Part shown: piece by piece, positions 52,271-60,484 of the stretch
How positions within the stretch are numbered: the stretch's first letter is position 1
Layout: each line of letters begins with the position of its first letter
Source: Bacteroidales bacterium
GTDB lineage: Bacteria; Bacteroidota; Bacteroidia; Bacteroidales; F082
Length of the DNA: 64,000 nucleotides
Direction of reading: 5' to 3'
Assembly: GCA_024400425.1 (NCBI GenBank)
Contig: JAKSMV010000003.1
Span: 62,001 to 126,000, forward strand
Made by a program: the position numbers and the translations under genes
The notes under the pieces: model-generated
Databases searched by the model: none
Told to the model about the DNA's origin: nothing
Seen by the model: the letters and a program-made list of their open reading frames with translations, nothing else

Positions 52271-53896
52271 ATGCCAACACTTAATTGGATAGGGAAAGAA
52301 AAGGTCGTAAACCATTATCTTGAAGTGCCTTATAAGGTGCTTGAACACCGCTTTGGTTTTAGAGCCGACAACGCCGAGGACAAATCGGCCACGAACAGCG
52401 GCAATATGATTATCCATGGCGATAACCTCGAAGCCTTGAAAGCCTTGATACCTGAATACGAAGGCAAGGTGAAATGTATTTACATTGACCCGCCCTATAA
52501 CACGGGAAACGAAGGTTGGGTGTATAACGACAATGTGAACCACCCTAAGATTCAGAAATGGCTTGGCGAGGTAGTTGGCAAACAGGAAGAAGACTTCACG
52601 CGACACGACAAATGGTTGTGCATGATGTACCCAAGGCTTAAACTTCTCCAACGCCTGCTCAGCGAAGACGGGGCTATATTTATCAGCATTGACGACAACG
52701 AGTTAGCAAATTTGAAACTGCTCTGTGACGAAGTTTTCGGCGCAAGAAATTTTATTGGTCAATGGCATTGGTTTAAGTCGGCCACCCCTCCCAACCTCTC
52801 GTATAAAATCAAAAAGAACTTGGAGTATGTTTTGGTGTATGAGAAGGATAAGACTTCAATTAAATATAAAGGGATTCAGAAAATAAGTAAAAGTGACGAC
52901 CCGATTATAAAGCCTCAAAACACAATGAAGGTTTTGCAGTTTCCACCAAAATCCATACAGTTCAAAGGCCTTCCTGATGGTGTCGTAAAAGCGGGCGTTT
53001 ACGGCACGAAAACATATCCCAATAAATTGTTGGCTGATGTTGAAATCGAAAATGGATACAATAAAGGCATTGCTGTTTTTGAGAACCGTTTTATTTGGGT
53101 TCAAAGTAAATTAGACGAAGAACTTAACAATGGTACTCGAATCAACTGTTCAAAAGCCCTTGTCTTGTCGTACAAAAAAAGCAATTACGACCCTGAGGTT
53201 CCGCCAAATTTGATTGATAGTTCTGTCGGGGTAGATACGACAGAAGAAGCGGGAAAACTGCTTGAAAAAATATTCGGAAAGAAAGGCGTTTTTGAATATC
53301 CAAAGTCTCCGTCTTTGATTGAGTATTTAATAGGATTTTTATCTGATTCCAACTCCATTATCCTTGATAGTTTTGCAGGAAGCGGAACAACAGCCCATGC
53401 CGTGCTGAACCTTAACAAAAAGGACGGTGGTAAAAGGAAATTTATCCTTGTGGAAATGGAAGACTATGCTGACACCATTACCGCTGAGCGTGTGCGCAGG
53501 GTAATGAATGGCTATGCCGACACCGAAGGCACAGGCGGCAGTTTCGACTTCTATGAATTAGGCGAAACGCTGTTCAAGGCAGACGGAACGCTCAACGAAG
53601 CCGTGGGCGAAGACCGTATCCGCGAATATGTGTATTACACCGAGACCAAGCAGCACCTGAGCCGACAACGCGAAGACCTAAACCGTTATTTGCTCGACAC
53701 ATGGAATGGGGTAGGCTATTACCTATACTATGAACCCGACCATGAAACGGCTTTGACCTACGACCGCCTGAGCATTATCCGCGAAAAGGCTGAGCGATAC
53801 ATTGTGTATGCCGACACCTGCACAATCGACAAAGACTATATGACCGAGAAGAATATCATTTTCCGCAAGATACCGCGTGACATACAGAAATTCTGA
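52271..53896 (+). CDS. mod: Type III restriction-modification methyltransferase (Mod)
   Basis: A 541-residue beta-class N6-adenine methyltransferase and recognition subunit. Motif IV comes first, DPPYNTG at residues 73-79, and motif I later, DSFAGSGTTAHAV near 365, the beta order. The intervening ~150-330 is the target recognition domain (KYKGIQKISKSDDPIIKPQN and neighbours), usually the variable part. It modifies one strand of an asymmetric site and also guides Res. Its stop is 5 bp before res. Confidence 0.93.
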   Translation: MPTLNWIGKEKVVNHYLEVPYKVLEHRFGFRADNAEDKSATNSGNMIIHGDNLEALKALIPEYEGKVKCIYIDPPYNTGNEGWVYNDNVNHPKIQKWLGEVVGKQEEDFTRHDKWLCMMYPRLKLLQRLLSEDGAIFISIDDNELANLKLLCDEVFGARNFIGQWHWFKSATPPNLSYKIKKNLEYVLVYEKDKTSIKYKGIQKISKSDDPIIKPQNTMKVLQFPPKSIQFKGLPDGVVKAGVYGTKTYPNKLLADVEIENGYNKGIAVFENRFIWVQSKLDEELNNGTRINCSKALVLSYKKSNYDPEVPPNLIDSSVGVDTTEEAGKLLEKIFGKKGVFEYPKSPSLIEYLIGFLSDSNSIILDSFAGSGTTAHAVLNLNKKDGGKRKFILVEMEDYADTITAERVRRVMNGYADTEGTGGSFDFYELGETLFKADGTLNEAVGEDRIREYVYYTETKQHLSRQREDLNRYLLDTWNGVGYYLYYEPDHETALTYDRLSIIREKAERYIVYADTCTIDKDYMTEKNIIFRKIPRDIQKF

Positions 53897-53901
53897 CAAC
53901 T

Positions 53902-55902
53902 ATGGAACTCAAAAAATATCAACGCGAAGTGTTGGCCGATTTGGAAGATTTTTGCCAAAGGCTCAACCGAGAAAAAGACTTGAAGACCGCTTTTCTGCAC
54001 CATTGGGAAGACCGTGGCGTTTCGCTGAGCGTTTATGACACCTTCTTCAAGCCCTACAACAATGCAATTAAAGGCGTGCCGCGCGTGTTGCTGAAAGTGC
54101 CAACGGCAGGCGGCAAGACTTTCATTGCCTGTAATGCCCTGAGAACCATTTTCGACAACACCCCGACCGATTTGCCCAAAGCGGTGGCTTGGTTTGTCCC
54201 GTCCGATACAATCCTCAAACAGACCTACAAGAACTTGAAGAATACGAACCACCCTTATAGGCAGCGTATCGACAGTCTCTTCAATGGTCGCGTGCAAGTG
54301 GTGGATAAAGAATCAGCTTTAATGGGGCAGGGGATTTCACCTACCCAAATTCGCGAGCAACTGACCATTTTCGTGTTGAGCATCCAATCGTTTGCGAGCA
54401 ACACCAAGGAAGGGAAGCGCGTGTATCGCGAGAATGAAAATTTGGCTGAGTATGCAGGCAAAACCACGTCCCGCCAAGCCTACGACCAAATTGACGAAAC
54501 GGCTTTCATAAAGGTGTTGGAAAGCCTGAATCCTGTGGTTGTCATTGACGAAAGCCACAACTTCAAGGCCGATTTGCGTGTGGAAGCCTTGCGTGACATT
54601 AACCCTCGATTTATCCTTGATTTGACCGCTACGCCACGCGACAACAGCAATATAATTAGTATAGTTGATTCCATGAAGTTGAAAAACGAGAATATGGTAA
54701 AGTTACCTGTTATCGTTTACAACCACCATACGGCCAATGAAGTCTTGGTAAGTGCGATTCAAATGCAACGCACCTTGGAACGCCTTGCCGTTGAGCAGGA
54801 ACAAAATGGCGGTCGTTACATTCGGCCTATTGTCCTGTTACAGGCGCAATCAAGGACTTCCTCCGAGAGCATTGGCTATCAGAAAATCAAGGAACAGTTA
54901 CTTGAAATTGGTGTTCCCGAAGAGCAGATTAAGATTAAGACAGGCGACAAAGACGAAATCAAGGACATGGACTTGCTCAGCCGTGATTGTGAGGTGCGTT
55001 TTATCATTACGGTCAACGCCCTGAAGGAAGGTTGGGATTGCCCGTTTGCGTATGTGCTTGCCTCAGTCGCCAATCGAAGTTCAGCCGTTGATGTTGAGCA
55101 GATTTTAGGAAGAATCCTTCGACAGCCCTACACTGAGAAACAGAAAAAAGACCTGTTGAACCTGTGCTATGTATTCACCTCTTCCAACGACTTCAACGCC
55201 ACAATCGGCAATATCATAAAGAGCCTGAACCATGAAGGTTTCAGTAGCCGTGATTATCGGCTTGCTCAGCCTGCTCAACTCGAAAAGAAGGAAACCCCGT
55301 CAGAAATGGAAGCCCACGAACAGTTGAGCATGGAAATGTTTGAGGAAGCAACAGAGCCTATAATCAATGTTGAAGAAGTCAAGGAAATGCTTGCCAACCA
55401 TGAGGAAACCATTAACGCGGTAATTGAATCAGCCGCCGAGCAAAGCCGACAGTTCAACGATATGATAGAAGAAGCCAAGAATGACGAATTTCAAATGACA
55501 GCCCCTGAAATTATGGAAAAGAAAAAGAACTATCCCATGAAGGAAACCTTCAAGGAATTAGCGAAAACAGTTTGCTTGCCCGTCTTCAAAAAGCGCATAA
55601 ACGAAGGCTCATTATTTGAAGAGGCGGGAAGCCTTACCCGCTTGACCAAGGGAATGTTGGCCGAAGGCTTCGACTTGCGCAAAGCCGACCGATACATTGA
55701 CTTCACCCGTGCCAAGACCGAGGCCGTTTCCATTGATATAGCCGAAACGGGAAAGAACGACTATGCCCCTGAGTATCAAAAACTCAATGACACCAAATTG
55801 CAATACATTCAGGAAGCATTCAGAACTTTCTCGACCGAGGCTCAACGCGAGCAGTTGGCGAAAGCCGTGGCCAAAAAAAATCAGAATGGACGAAATCGCT
55901 GA
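53902..55902 (+). CDS. res: Type III restriction subunit Res, helicase part (frame ends early)
   Basis: A 666-residue SF2 ATPase/translocase. Walker A is PTAGGKT at residues 67-73, DESH at 216-219, then LTATPRDN, GWDCPFAYVLASVANRS and the arginine-finger motif QILGRILRQP. A complete Res also carries a C-terminal PD-ExK nuclease; here that part lies in the next frame. The frame changes at eight A (55873-55880), after which this protein reads NQNGRNR and stops. With seven A the two frames would join into one protein of roughly 870 residues. Either a phase-variable or inactivating slip, an authentic two-subunit arrangement, or a sequence error. Confidence 0.9.
   Translation: MELKKYQREVLADLEDFCQRLNREKDLKTAFLHHWEDRGVSLSVYDTFFKPYNNAIKGVPRVLLKVPTAGGKTFIACNALRTIFDNTPTDLPKAVAWFVPSDTILKQTYKNLKNTNHPYRQRIDSLFNGRVQVVDKESALMGQGISPTQIREQLTIFVLSIQSFASNTKEGKRVYRENENLAEYAGKTTSRQAYDQIDETAFIKVLESLNPVVVIDESHNFKADLRVEALRDINPRFILDLTATPRDNSNIISIVDSMKLKNENMVKLPVIVYNHHTANEVLVSAIQMQRTLERLAVEQEQNGGRYIRPIVLLQAQSRTSSESIGYQKIKEQLLEIGVPEEQIKIKTGDKDEIKDMDLLSRDCEVRFIITVNALKEGWDCPFAYVLASVANRSSAVDVEQILGRILRQPYTEKQKKDLLNLCYVFTSSNDFNATIGNIIKSLNHEGFSSRDYRLAQPAQLEKKETPSEMEAHEQLSMEMFEEATEPIINVEEVKEMLANHEETINAVIESAAEQSRQFNDMIEEAKNDEFQMTAPEIMEKKKNYPMKETFKELAKTVCLPVFKKRINEGSLFEEAGSLTRLTKGMLAEGFDLRKADRYIDFTRAKTEAVSIDIAETGKNDYAPEYQKLNDTKLQYIQEAFRTFSTEAQREQLAKAVAKKNQNGRNR
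55873..55880 (+). repeat. Run of eight A at the Res frame junction
   Basis: CC followed by A8 then TCAG. Removing one A makes the codons GCC AAA AAA ATC AGA ATG GAC, joining the helicase frame to the nuclease frame. Confidence 0.85.
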
Positions 55903-56512
55903 GCCTGTCATAAGCGATTATGTGAAAGAAGTGATTGCAGGCTTCGATAGCGAACAGGTAATAGAAATGTTCGAGTACCTTGACTTGACCGCTCAGACAA
56001 TCCGCGATAAGATTGCCTCGTTGCTGTTGGACTATGAACGCAAGAAATTCATTGAAGGTCTCGATACAGGCGAAATCATATCAGACGCTGAATTTACATT
56101 GAAGGCCTATATATCGCCGTTGGCAACAGTGTCAAGCATGGCCAAGAGCCTCTACAAGAACGAAGACGAAATGGACGGCTTTGAGAAGGAAGTCATTACC
56201 GAGGTGGCCAAGTTGGATAATGTGGTATGGTGGCACAAGAATTTGGAACGGGGGAAGGGATTCTTTATCAATGCCTATATCAACCATTATCCCGATTTCA
56301 TTGTGAAGTTGAAGAACGGCACAATCATTTTAATTGAGACCAAGGGAGACGACCGCGACAACAGCGACAGCAAACGGAAACTCGAAGTAGGGAAGAAGTG
56401 GGCTATGGCAGCGGGAAGCCAATACCGTTATTACATGGTCTTCGACAAAGTGAAAATGGACGAGGCAATAACGGTAAAGGAATTGCTGAGCAGGATAGAG
56501 GCCATGAGATAA
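55886..56512 (+). CDS. Type III restriction subunit, separate C-terminal nuclease part
   Basis: A 208-residue frame from the ATG at 55886, overlapping the end of the helicase frame by 17 bases, so it could be translated by coupling. Helical first half (EQVIEMFEYLDLTAQTIRDK), then an endonuclease core with WWHKNLERGKGFF, P136-D137 in NHYPDFIVKL and E151-x-K153 in IILIETKGDD, the PD-ExK residues of type III Res enzymes. It supplies the cutting activity that the helicase frame lacks. Whether the cell makes it separately, by slippage, or not at all cannot be decided here. Confidence 0.88.
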   Translation: MDEIAEPVISDYVKEVIAGFDSEQVIEMFEYLDLTAQTIRDKIASLLLDYERKKFIEGLDTGEIISDAEFTLKAYISPLATVSSMAKSLYKNEDEMDGFEKEVITEVAKLDNVVWWHKNLERGKGFFINAYINHYPDFIVKLKNGTIILIETKGDDRDNSDSKRKLEVGKKWAMAAGSQYRYYMVFDKVKMDEAITVKELLSRIEAMR

Positions 56513-56563
56513 ACTCACAAATAACAAAGGCGGCTCAAACGGGTCGCCTTCATTGTTTTTACA

Positions 56564-56932
56564 CTAAATCAGGTTGTTTCTTTCTGCCTGTTCTTCAATA
56601 GCCAATCGCACCGACCTAATCGCTTCTTCGCGTGATTTAAGCGATTGGATATAATCATGGATTTCCTTGGGGTCGTCCGAAATATAATAGCCTTTGCTTG
56701 TTGCCATGAGGCAATCAATGAGGTAGTTAATTCTAATGTGGTTGATTATTTTCCTGACTTTGGTTTCGTCAATGTTATATCCGTATTCTTTCATTCTTTC
56801 GCACATAACCTTGTTGGTAACAGCGTTTTCTTTGCCTCGTTTGAGTTCGAGGCATTTTATCATTATAGGAAGCAATGTTTCTTCCTCGTAGGTGCTCAGC
56901 GGAGCAGTCTCTCGTTCAAAACCGTTAATCAT
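56564..56932 (-). CDS. Hypothetical element protein with winged-helix-like part
   Basis: A 122-residue protein starting MINGFERETAPLSTYEEE; the longer frame to 57010 begins in a non-coding stretch. Residues ~25-75 (NAVTNKVMCERMKEYGYNID, KVRKIINHIRINYLID) look like a winged helix, followed by CLMATSKGYYISDDPKEI, a pattern of small phage or element DNA-binding proteins, and a helical tail. It is convergent with the nuclease frame. Function unknown; regulation of the element is possible. Confidence 0.75.
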   Translation of the reverse strand: MINGFERETAPLSTYEEETLLPIMIKCLELKRGKENAVTNKVMCERMKEYGYNIDETKVRKIINHIRINYLIDCLMATSKGYYISDDPKEIHDYIQSLKSREEAIRSVRLAIEEQAERNNLI

Positions 56933-57841
56933 GATTGTCGTTTTTCTATAAATAGTTGAGCAGGGCGGAAAAATCGAAATCGTATAATTTTTGGTATTTA
57001 TAATTACCAATTCTTAGAACCATATACCACTAACCTATTAGATTGAAGAGCGGATTTCTTTTTGTTTTCCCGTTTGGCGAGGCATAGCATGGCACTATGC
57101 TTATGGTTATGGTGTCGGGCTTGTTTCAATGTTTAAGTTTACAAATTATTATCAAATTATATATCAATATTTTATATAATATTTTATTTCTTTATTTAAT
57201 TTTAATTTTTTATATAAAACATTAAAAACAAGCATTTTGCGTTTAGACACAGTAATCCCTATAAGGGAAAGCAATTTTATGAGCAAATGGCTTGAAATTC
57301 AGGGTGAAGTGGGTTATTTTATTTCTCCAAGGGCCGGCTCAGCCTTCCCAAGCACAGTTTCCCAAAGGTATCAACTGTGGGCTACATCCATACAAAGAAC
57401 CATATTTTTGAAGGTATCGGGGCTTGCTCTATGCCTGTTGTCTCACCAACCTATATTGATTGGCTAATGCCACCCGACTTCTAACCGATGGTCTTTATTC
57501 TTACTGTCGTAATGAGTTTCATCGGTGAACATCGCATATACCTGCGATTTGCCTTCTTGTTTCAAATTGTTGATTTTTAATAAATTATCGACTAACCTTT
57601 TGAGTTGTATCGCTTCATTCTTTTTTTGTTTACTATAAATATAAGGATGAATCCGAAAAAATCAAGATGGTTTTAATTTAGAATTGTTCTAAATTAGAAA
57701 TTATTTGTTGTATCAAGGAACATCGTCTTGTTTTTGTCATGAGTTTTTTGTATATTTGCAATGTTGACCTAAAATGAGATAATAATAAGGTCTGCTCAGC
57801 AATGTGCTGAATTATAATAATTTATAATAAAGTATAAGTAA
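56933..57841. other. Long AT-rich gene-free region of the element
   Basis: About 900 bp. A 62-codon frame from the ATG at 57279 lacks coding character I trust. The stretch 57130-57235 is nearly all A/T with runs such as TTTATATAATATTTT. It could hold a replication or transfer origin, or regulatory sites for the recombinase; nothing specific is recognised. A promoter box for the following genes lies at its right end. Confidence 0.5.
57751..57758 (+). promoter_or_regulatory. Promoter -7 box before the recombinase genes
   Basis: TATATTTG followed by CAATG, fitting TAnnTTTG. The leader to the first ATG (57842) is about 80 bases. Confidence 0.5.
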
Positions 57842-57928
57842 ATGATTCAAGAAAAAGCATTGAAAATGTTCGGTGTTACACCCAATAATAATAAGAGGTA
57901 TAACAGCGAGGGAAATGAATCCGTATGA
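57842..57928 (+). CDS. Possible 28-residue leader peptide
   Basis: A short open frame (MIQEKALKMFGVTPNNN then KRYNSEGNESV) whose end overlaps the start of the next frame at 57915. It may be a leader that couples translation, or simply chance; there is no family to compare it with. Confidence 0.3.
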   Translation: MIQEKALKMFGVTPNNNKRYNSEGNESV

Positions 57929-58145
57929 TATTTGTGATTTTGCAAAGGAACGATTGAAAAAATATCAAGGGTTCGAGGGGTTGAGTGAAGAAGAACTCGA
58001 CATGGCAATTATGGTAATGGCCACCATGACAACGGCCTATCTAAATAATAGAGACAAAATTAACGAGTATGCAAGAAGTGAATTTGGAGCGTTTCAACGG
58101 ATTTATGAAACCCAAGGCGACAGCGAATCAGGCAGTGCAGCCTGA
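57915..58145 (+). CDS. Small hypothetical protein before the serine recombinase
   Basis: A 76-residue acidic, helical protein (NPYDICDFAKERLKKYQGFE, LSEEELDMAIMVMATMTTAY). Its last 77 bases overlap the recombinase frame if the latter begins at 58069. It could be an accessory or directionality factor by position, but no such motif is visible. Confidence 0.6.
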   Translation: MNPYDICDFAKERLKKYQGFEGLSEEELDMAIMVMATMTTAYLNNRDKINEYARSEFGAFQRIYETQGDSESGSAA

Positions 58146-59727
58146 GAGGAAACGAATCATTGGCTATACCCGCGTGAGTACCAAGAGGCAGATTGAAGGA
58201 TATAGTATCGAAGAGCAAGATAGGTGTATCCGTGAATTTGCAGCGGCGAATAATTACGAACTTATCAGCATACAAGGTGGCAAGTACGAGAGCGCAAAAG
58301 GTGATTTCACCCGCAAAGAGTTTAAGACACTTTATGATACGGTAACAAAAATGCGACCAAAACCCTACGCGATAGCCATTAAGTTTATTTCGAGATTCAG
58401 CCGAAGTGGAGGAGGGGCAATCGGTCTTGTCGAAGACTTGGTAACAAACAAGGGGATTCACCTGATGGAGGCCTCGACAGGAATCAGCACCGCCACGGAG
58501 GACGGTAAGTTTCAGATTTTCGACAAGTTGCTTGAAGCGGCCAAGGAAAATAAGCAGCGTTTAGAACGAACACTGCCTGGCATGAAGTCGTTGCTTGAAG
58601 CGGGAAATTGGCTTGGAAGACCTCCATACGGTTACGACACTTATGGAAAGCGTGTCATTGACGGCGACAAGTTGCGTGGCAAGCAAAAGATAGTGCTGAA
58701 TGAACAAGGCAAACACCTGAAAGAGGCGTGGCAGTGGAAGGTCTTGGGTTGGTCGGATTCTGCTATAAGCAAGGAACTGAAAATCAGGTATGGCATGAAA
58801 CTGTCAGTCTGTCGCTTGGGATATATTTGGTCGAATCCGTTCTATGCAGGTGTCAGTAGAAACAGCCTGCTCGACCACCCTGTTAAGGGCAATTGGGAGG
58901 CCATAGTCAGCGAAGAAGACTTCTTCAAGGTCAACTACAGGGAAGACCCATTGAAGGCGAGGTCGTATAACACTGAGGGCAAGGCAGAATATCCGTTGGC
59001 TCATTTTGCGGTTTGCGCAAAGTGTGGTCGCGTTTTAGTTGGCTATACGAACAAGAAGAAGGGAATACATTATTATAAGTGTAAGACCTGCAAGAAGAAT
59101 TATAACGCTGACACATTAGCACATTCAAGGAACAAGGGTATCAACGACATTTTTGCGGAAATGCTCAGCCAATACAGCCTTGAAGAGCGATTCAAAGCCC
59201 CAATGATTGATATGGTGCGCGAAGCCCTATGTGGCGGCAACAAGGTCGAGGAATGTATCAGGGCGATTGACAAGCAGTTAGCCGAAATAAAGACTAAAGA
59301 AGAGGCCTTGGACGACAAGTATCTTTTTGAGGGATTCCCGAAGGAAAAATACGATACAATGACGGCCAAGTTAAACACAGAAAAGGCTCGTTTGCAAGTC
59401 GAAAAAGACGAGTTGCTGAAAAAAAGTTCTAACTCTTATGAGGAGGTTGAAAATGCGATTGATACAATTTGTAAAACTCACATTTATTGGAAGTTAGAGG
59501 ATTTGGAGACGAAGAAAAGGATACAAGAATTGGTCTTTCCGCAGGGTATTCTTATCAATCCCGAAAATCGGGAGGTTCTAACACATGAAACCAATCCGTT
59601 CTTTGTTAAAAACCCCTGTAATTCAATAAGTTGCGAAGAGGAAAAAGAAAAGAGTAAGGTTGAAAATCAGCCTTACTCTCAATCAGTAGCGGGAATGAGA
59701 ATTGAACTCATGACCTCCGGGTTATGA
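58069..59727 (+). CDS. Large serine recombinase (element integrase)
   Basis: A 552-residue site-specific recombinase. Resolvase domain: IIGYTRVSTKRQ with the catalytic serine at about residue 38, IKFISRFSR and EASTGISTATEDGKF. Recombinase domain ~180-310 (GRPPYGYDTYG, IWSNPFYAGV). Zinc ribbon with CAKCG and CKTCKK (~310-345). A coiled-coil follows (~400-480: KAELN-type helices KLNTEKARLQVEKDELLKK). The last residues (SVAGM then RIELMTSGL) come from the attachment core and the antisense strand of tRNA-Met. The start may be 58069 or the ATG at 58105. It probably mediates integration of the element. Confidence 0.93.
   Translation: MQEVNLERFNGFMKPKATANQAVQPERKRIIGYTRVSTKRQIEGYSIEEQDRCIREFAAANNYELISIQGGKYESAKGDFTRKEFKTLYDTVTKMRPKPYAIAIKFISRFSRSGGGAIGLVEDLVTNKGIHLMEASTGISTATEDGKFQIFDKLLEAAKENKQRLERTLPGMKSLLEAGNWLGRPPYGYDTYGKRVIDGDKLRGKQKIVLNEQGKHLKEAWQWKVLGWSDSAISKELKIRYGMKLSVCRLGYIWSNPFYAGVSRNSLLDHPVKGNWEAIVSEEDFFKVNYREDPLKARSYNTEGKAEYPLAHFAVCAKCGRVLVGYTNKKKGIHYYKCKTCKKNYNADTLAHSRNKGINDIFAEMLSQYSLEERFKAPMIDMVREALCGGNKVEECIRAIDKQLAEIKTKEEALDDKYLFEGFPKEKYDTMTAKLNTEKARLQVEKDELLKKSSNSYEEVENAIDTICKTHIYWKLEDLETKKRIQELVFPQGILINPENREVLTHETNPFFVKNPCNSISCEEEKEKSKVENQPYSQSVAGMRIELMTSGL
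59651..59679 (-). terminator. Element-borne terminator placed behind tRNA-Met
   Basis: AGAGTAAGG at 59651-59659 pairs with CCTTACTCT at 59671-59679. Read on the minus strand the stem is followed by TTTCTTTTTC, a T-rich tail. It lies 8 bases beyond the tRNA 3' end, within the recombinase coding sequence, and so restores a terminator that the insertion moved away. Confidence 0.75.
59685..59697. repeat. Right attachment site core
   Basis: AGTAGCGGGAATG, identical to 50000-50012; bases 59687-59697 are the 3' end of tRNA-Met. Confidence 0.88.
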
Positions 59728-59760
59728 ATCCGACGCTCTAACCTACTGAGCTATCCCGCC
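59687..59760 (-). tRNA. tRNA-Met (anticodon CAT)
   Basis: Minus-strand 74-nt cloverleaf. Acceptor GGCGGGA, D-arm GCTCAGTAGGTTAGAGC, anticodon loop TTCATAA with CAT, variable AGGTC, T-arm ATGAGTTCAATTCTCAT, 3' TCCCGCTA. CCA is not encoded. The elongator type is favoured over initiator; a lysidine-modified isoleucine tRNA with the same anticodon is an alternative. It serves as the insertion site of the element, and its 3' end stays intact. Confidence 0.93.
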
Positions 59761-59773
59761 GTCTTTCGGGGTG

Positions 59774-59803
59774 CAAAAGTAGTACATTTTTCAATACACG
59801 CAA
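59774..59803 (-). promoter_or_regulatory. Promoter of tRNA-Met
   Basis: On the minus strand TTG, 19 bp, then TACTTTTG (plus-strand 59774-59781) followed by CACCCC, 13 bp before the tRNA start. Good match to the Bacteroidota promoter. Confidence 0.65.
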
Positions 59804-59910
59804 CACTTTTTAGAAAAAAAAGTTTTCCACCGTTTTGGTACGGTTTTTGGAAACAAAAGTCCATGTTGTAAAAAACATGAAAATTTGTACAACGATTAAA
59901 GAATAATTCA

Positions 59911-59918
59911 TACTTTTG
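59911..59918 (+). promoter_or_regulatory. Promoter -7 box of the DUF1573 gene
   Basis: TACTTTTG followed by TGG, 23 bp before the ATG at 59942. Confidence 0.5.
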
Positions 59919-59941
59919 TGGCAATTTTAAAATCAACGAAA

Positions 59942-60400
59942 ATGAAGAAAGTAGTTTTTTTGTTAGGCATTGTCCTCCTCATGGCAGGCGTTGCCAAAGC
60001 GCAAACATCTGAAGTTCAGAATGGTCCAGAAATCTCGTTCGAGAAGACCGTCCACGATTATGGCAATGTGCCTTACAATGGCAATGGCGAATGCGAATTC
60101 CGTTTCACCAACACAGGCAACGAACCTCTCTTGGTCCAGAAGCCAAAGTCGAGCTGCGGCTGCACCATCCCTTCATGGCCAAAGGAACCTATCCTTCCTG
60201 GCGAATCAGAAGTCATTAAGGTGACCTACAAGACCAACCGTCCAGGTATCATCAACAAAACCGTGACCGTGACCAGCAATGCCACCAAGAACAGCACCGT
60301 GGTGCTTCGCATCAAGGGCACTGTGATGGACCAACCCAGCGAGGCCATGCCTGAAAAGCAGAATGGCTTTGGTGCTGGCTCACCAGTCAACAACAACTAA
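59942..60400 (+). CDS. Exported DUF1573 domain protein
   Basis: A 152-residue exported protein. Signal peptide at residues 1-20 (VVFLLGIVLLMAGVAKA). One DUF1573/Ig-like (MSP/HYDIN-like) domain: ISFEKTVHDYGNVPYNGN, CEFRFTNTGNEPLLVQ, the CGCTIPSWP motif and TVTVTSNATKNSTVVLRI. Such domains are common in Bacteroidota envelopes, with unknown function. The ATG at 59942 places the signal peptide at the N-terminus. Monocistronic, with a terminator behind. Confidence 0.9.
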   Translation: MKKVVFLLGIVLLMAGVAKAQTSEVQNGPEISFEKTVHDYGNVPYNGNGECEFRFTNTGNEPLLVQKPKSSCGCTIPSWPKEPILPGESEVIKVTYKTNRPGIINKTVTVTSNATKNSTVVLRIKGTVMDQPSEAMPEKQNGFGAGSPVNNN

Positions 60401-60429
60401 TTTATAGCACAATCAATTTAATCAATAAC

Positions 60430-60466
60430 AAAAAAAGCTGTCTGATATTCATTGGATGGCTTTTTT
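60430..60466 (+). terminator. Terminator of the DUF1573 gene
   Basis: AAAAAAGCTGTC at 60431-60442 pairs imperfectly with GATGGCTTTTTT at 60455-60466, ending in six T. The loop is ATTC-rich. Confidence 0.75.
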
Positions 60467-60484
60467 CATTAAAACAACTTACTT

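Larger units (their letters stand above)
50000..59697. mobile_element. Integrative element of ~9.7 kb in tRNA-Met with a type III RM system
   Basis: Bounded by direct repeats of AGTAGCGGGAATG at 50000-50012 and 59685-59697; the right copy contains the last 11 bases of tRNA-Met. Contents from left to right: short tyrosine recombinase, unknown 105-residue protein, DUF2693 protein, 94-residue protein, type III methyltransferase, split type III restriction subunit, HTH-like protein, AT-rich gap, small ORFs and a large serine recombinase at the right end. No conjugation, capsid or replication genes are recognised, so it is not self-transmissible by what can be seen. The neighbours truA and tRNA-Met would be about 36 bp apart without it. 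Confidence 0.88.

Noticed and set aside
57237..57467. 76-codon plus-strand frame in the AT-rich gap of the element
   Set aside because: No promoter or family pattern and low coding character; likely chance or a decayed remnant.
50377..59727. Prophage
   Set aside because: Two recombinases and small phage-like proteins are present, but no capsid, terminase, portal, tail or lysis genes.
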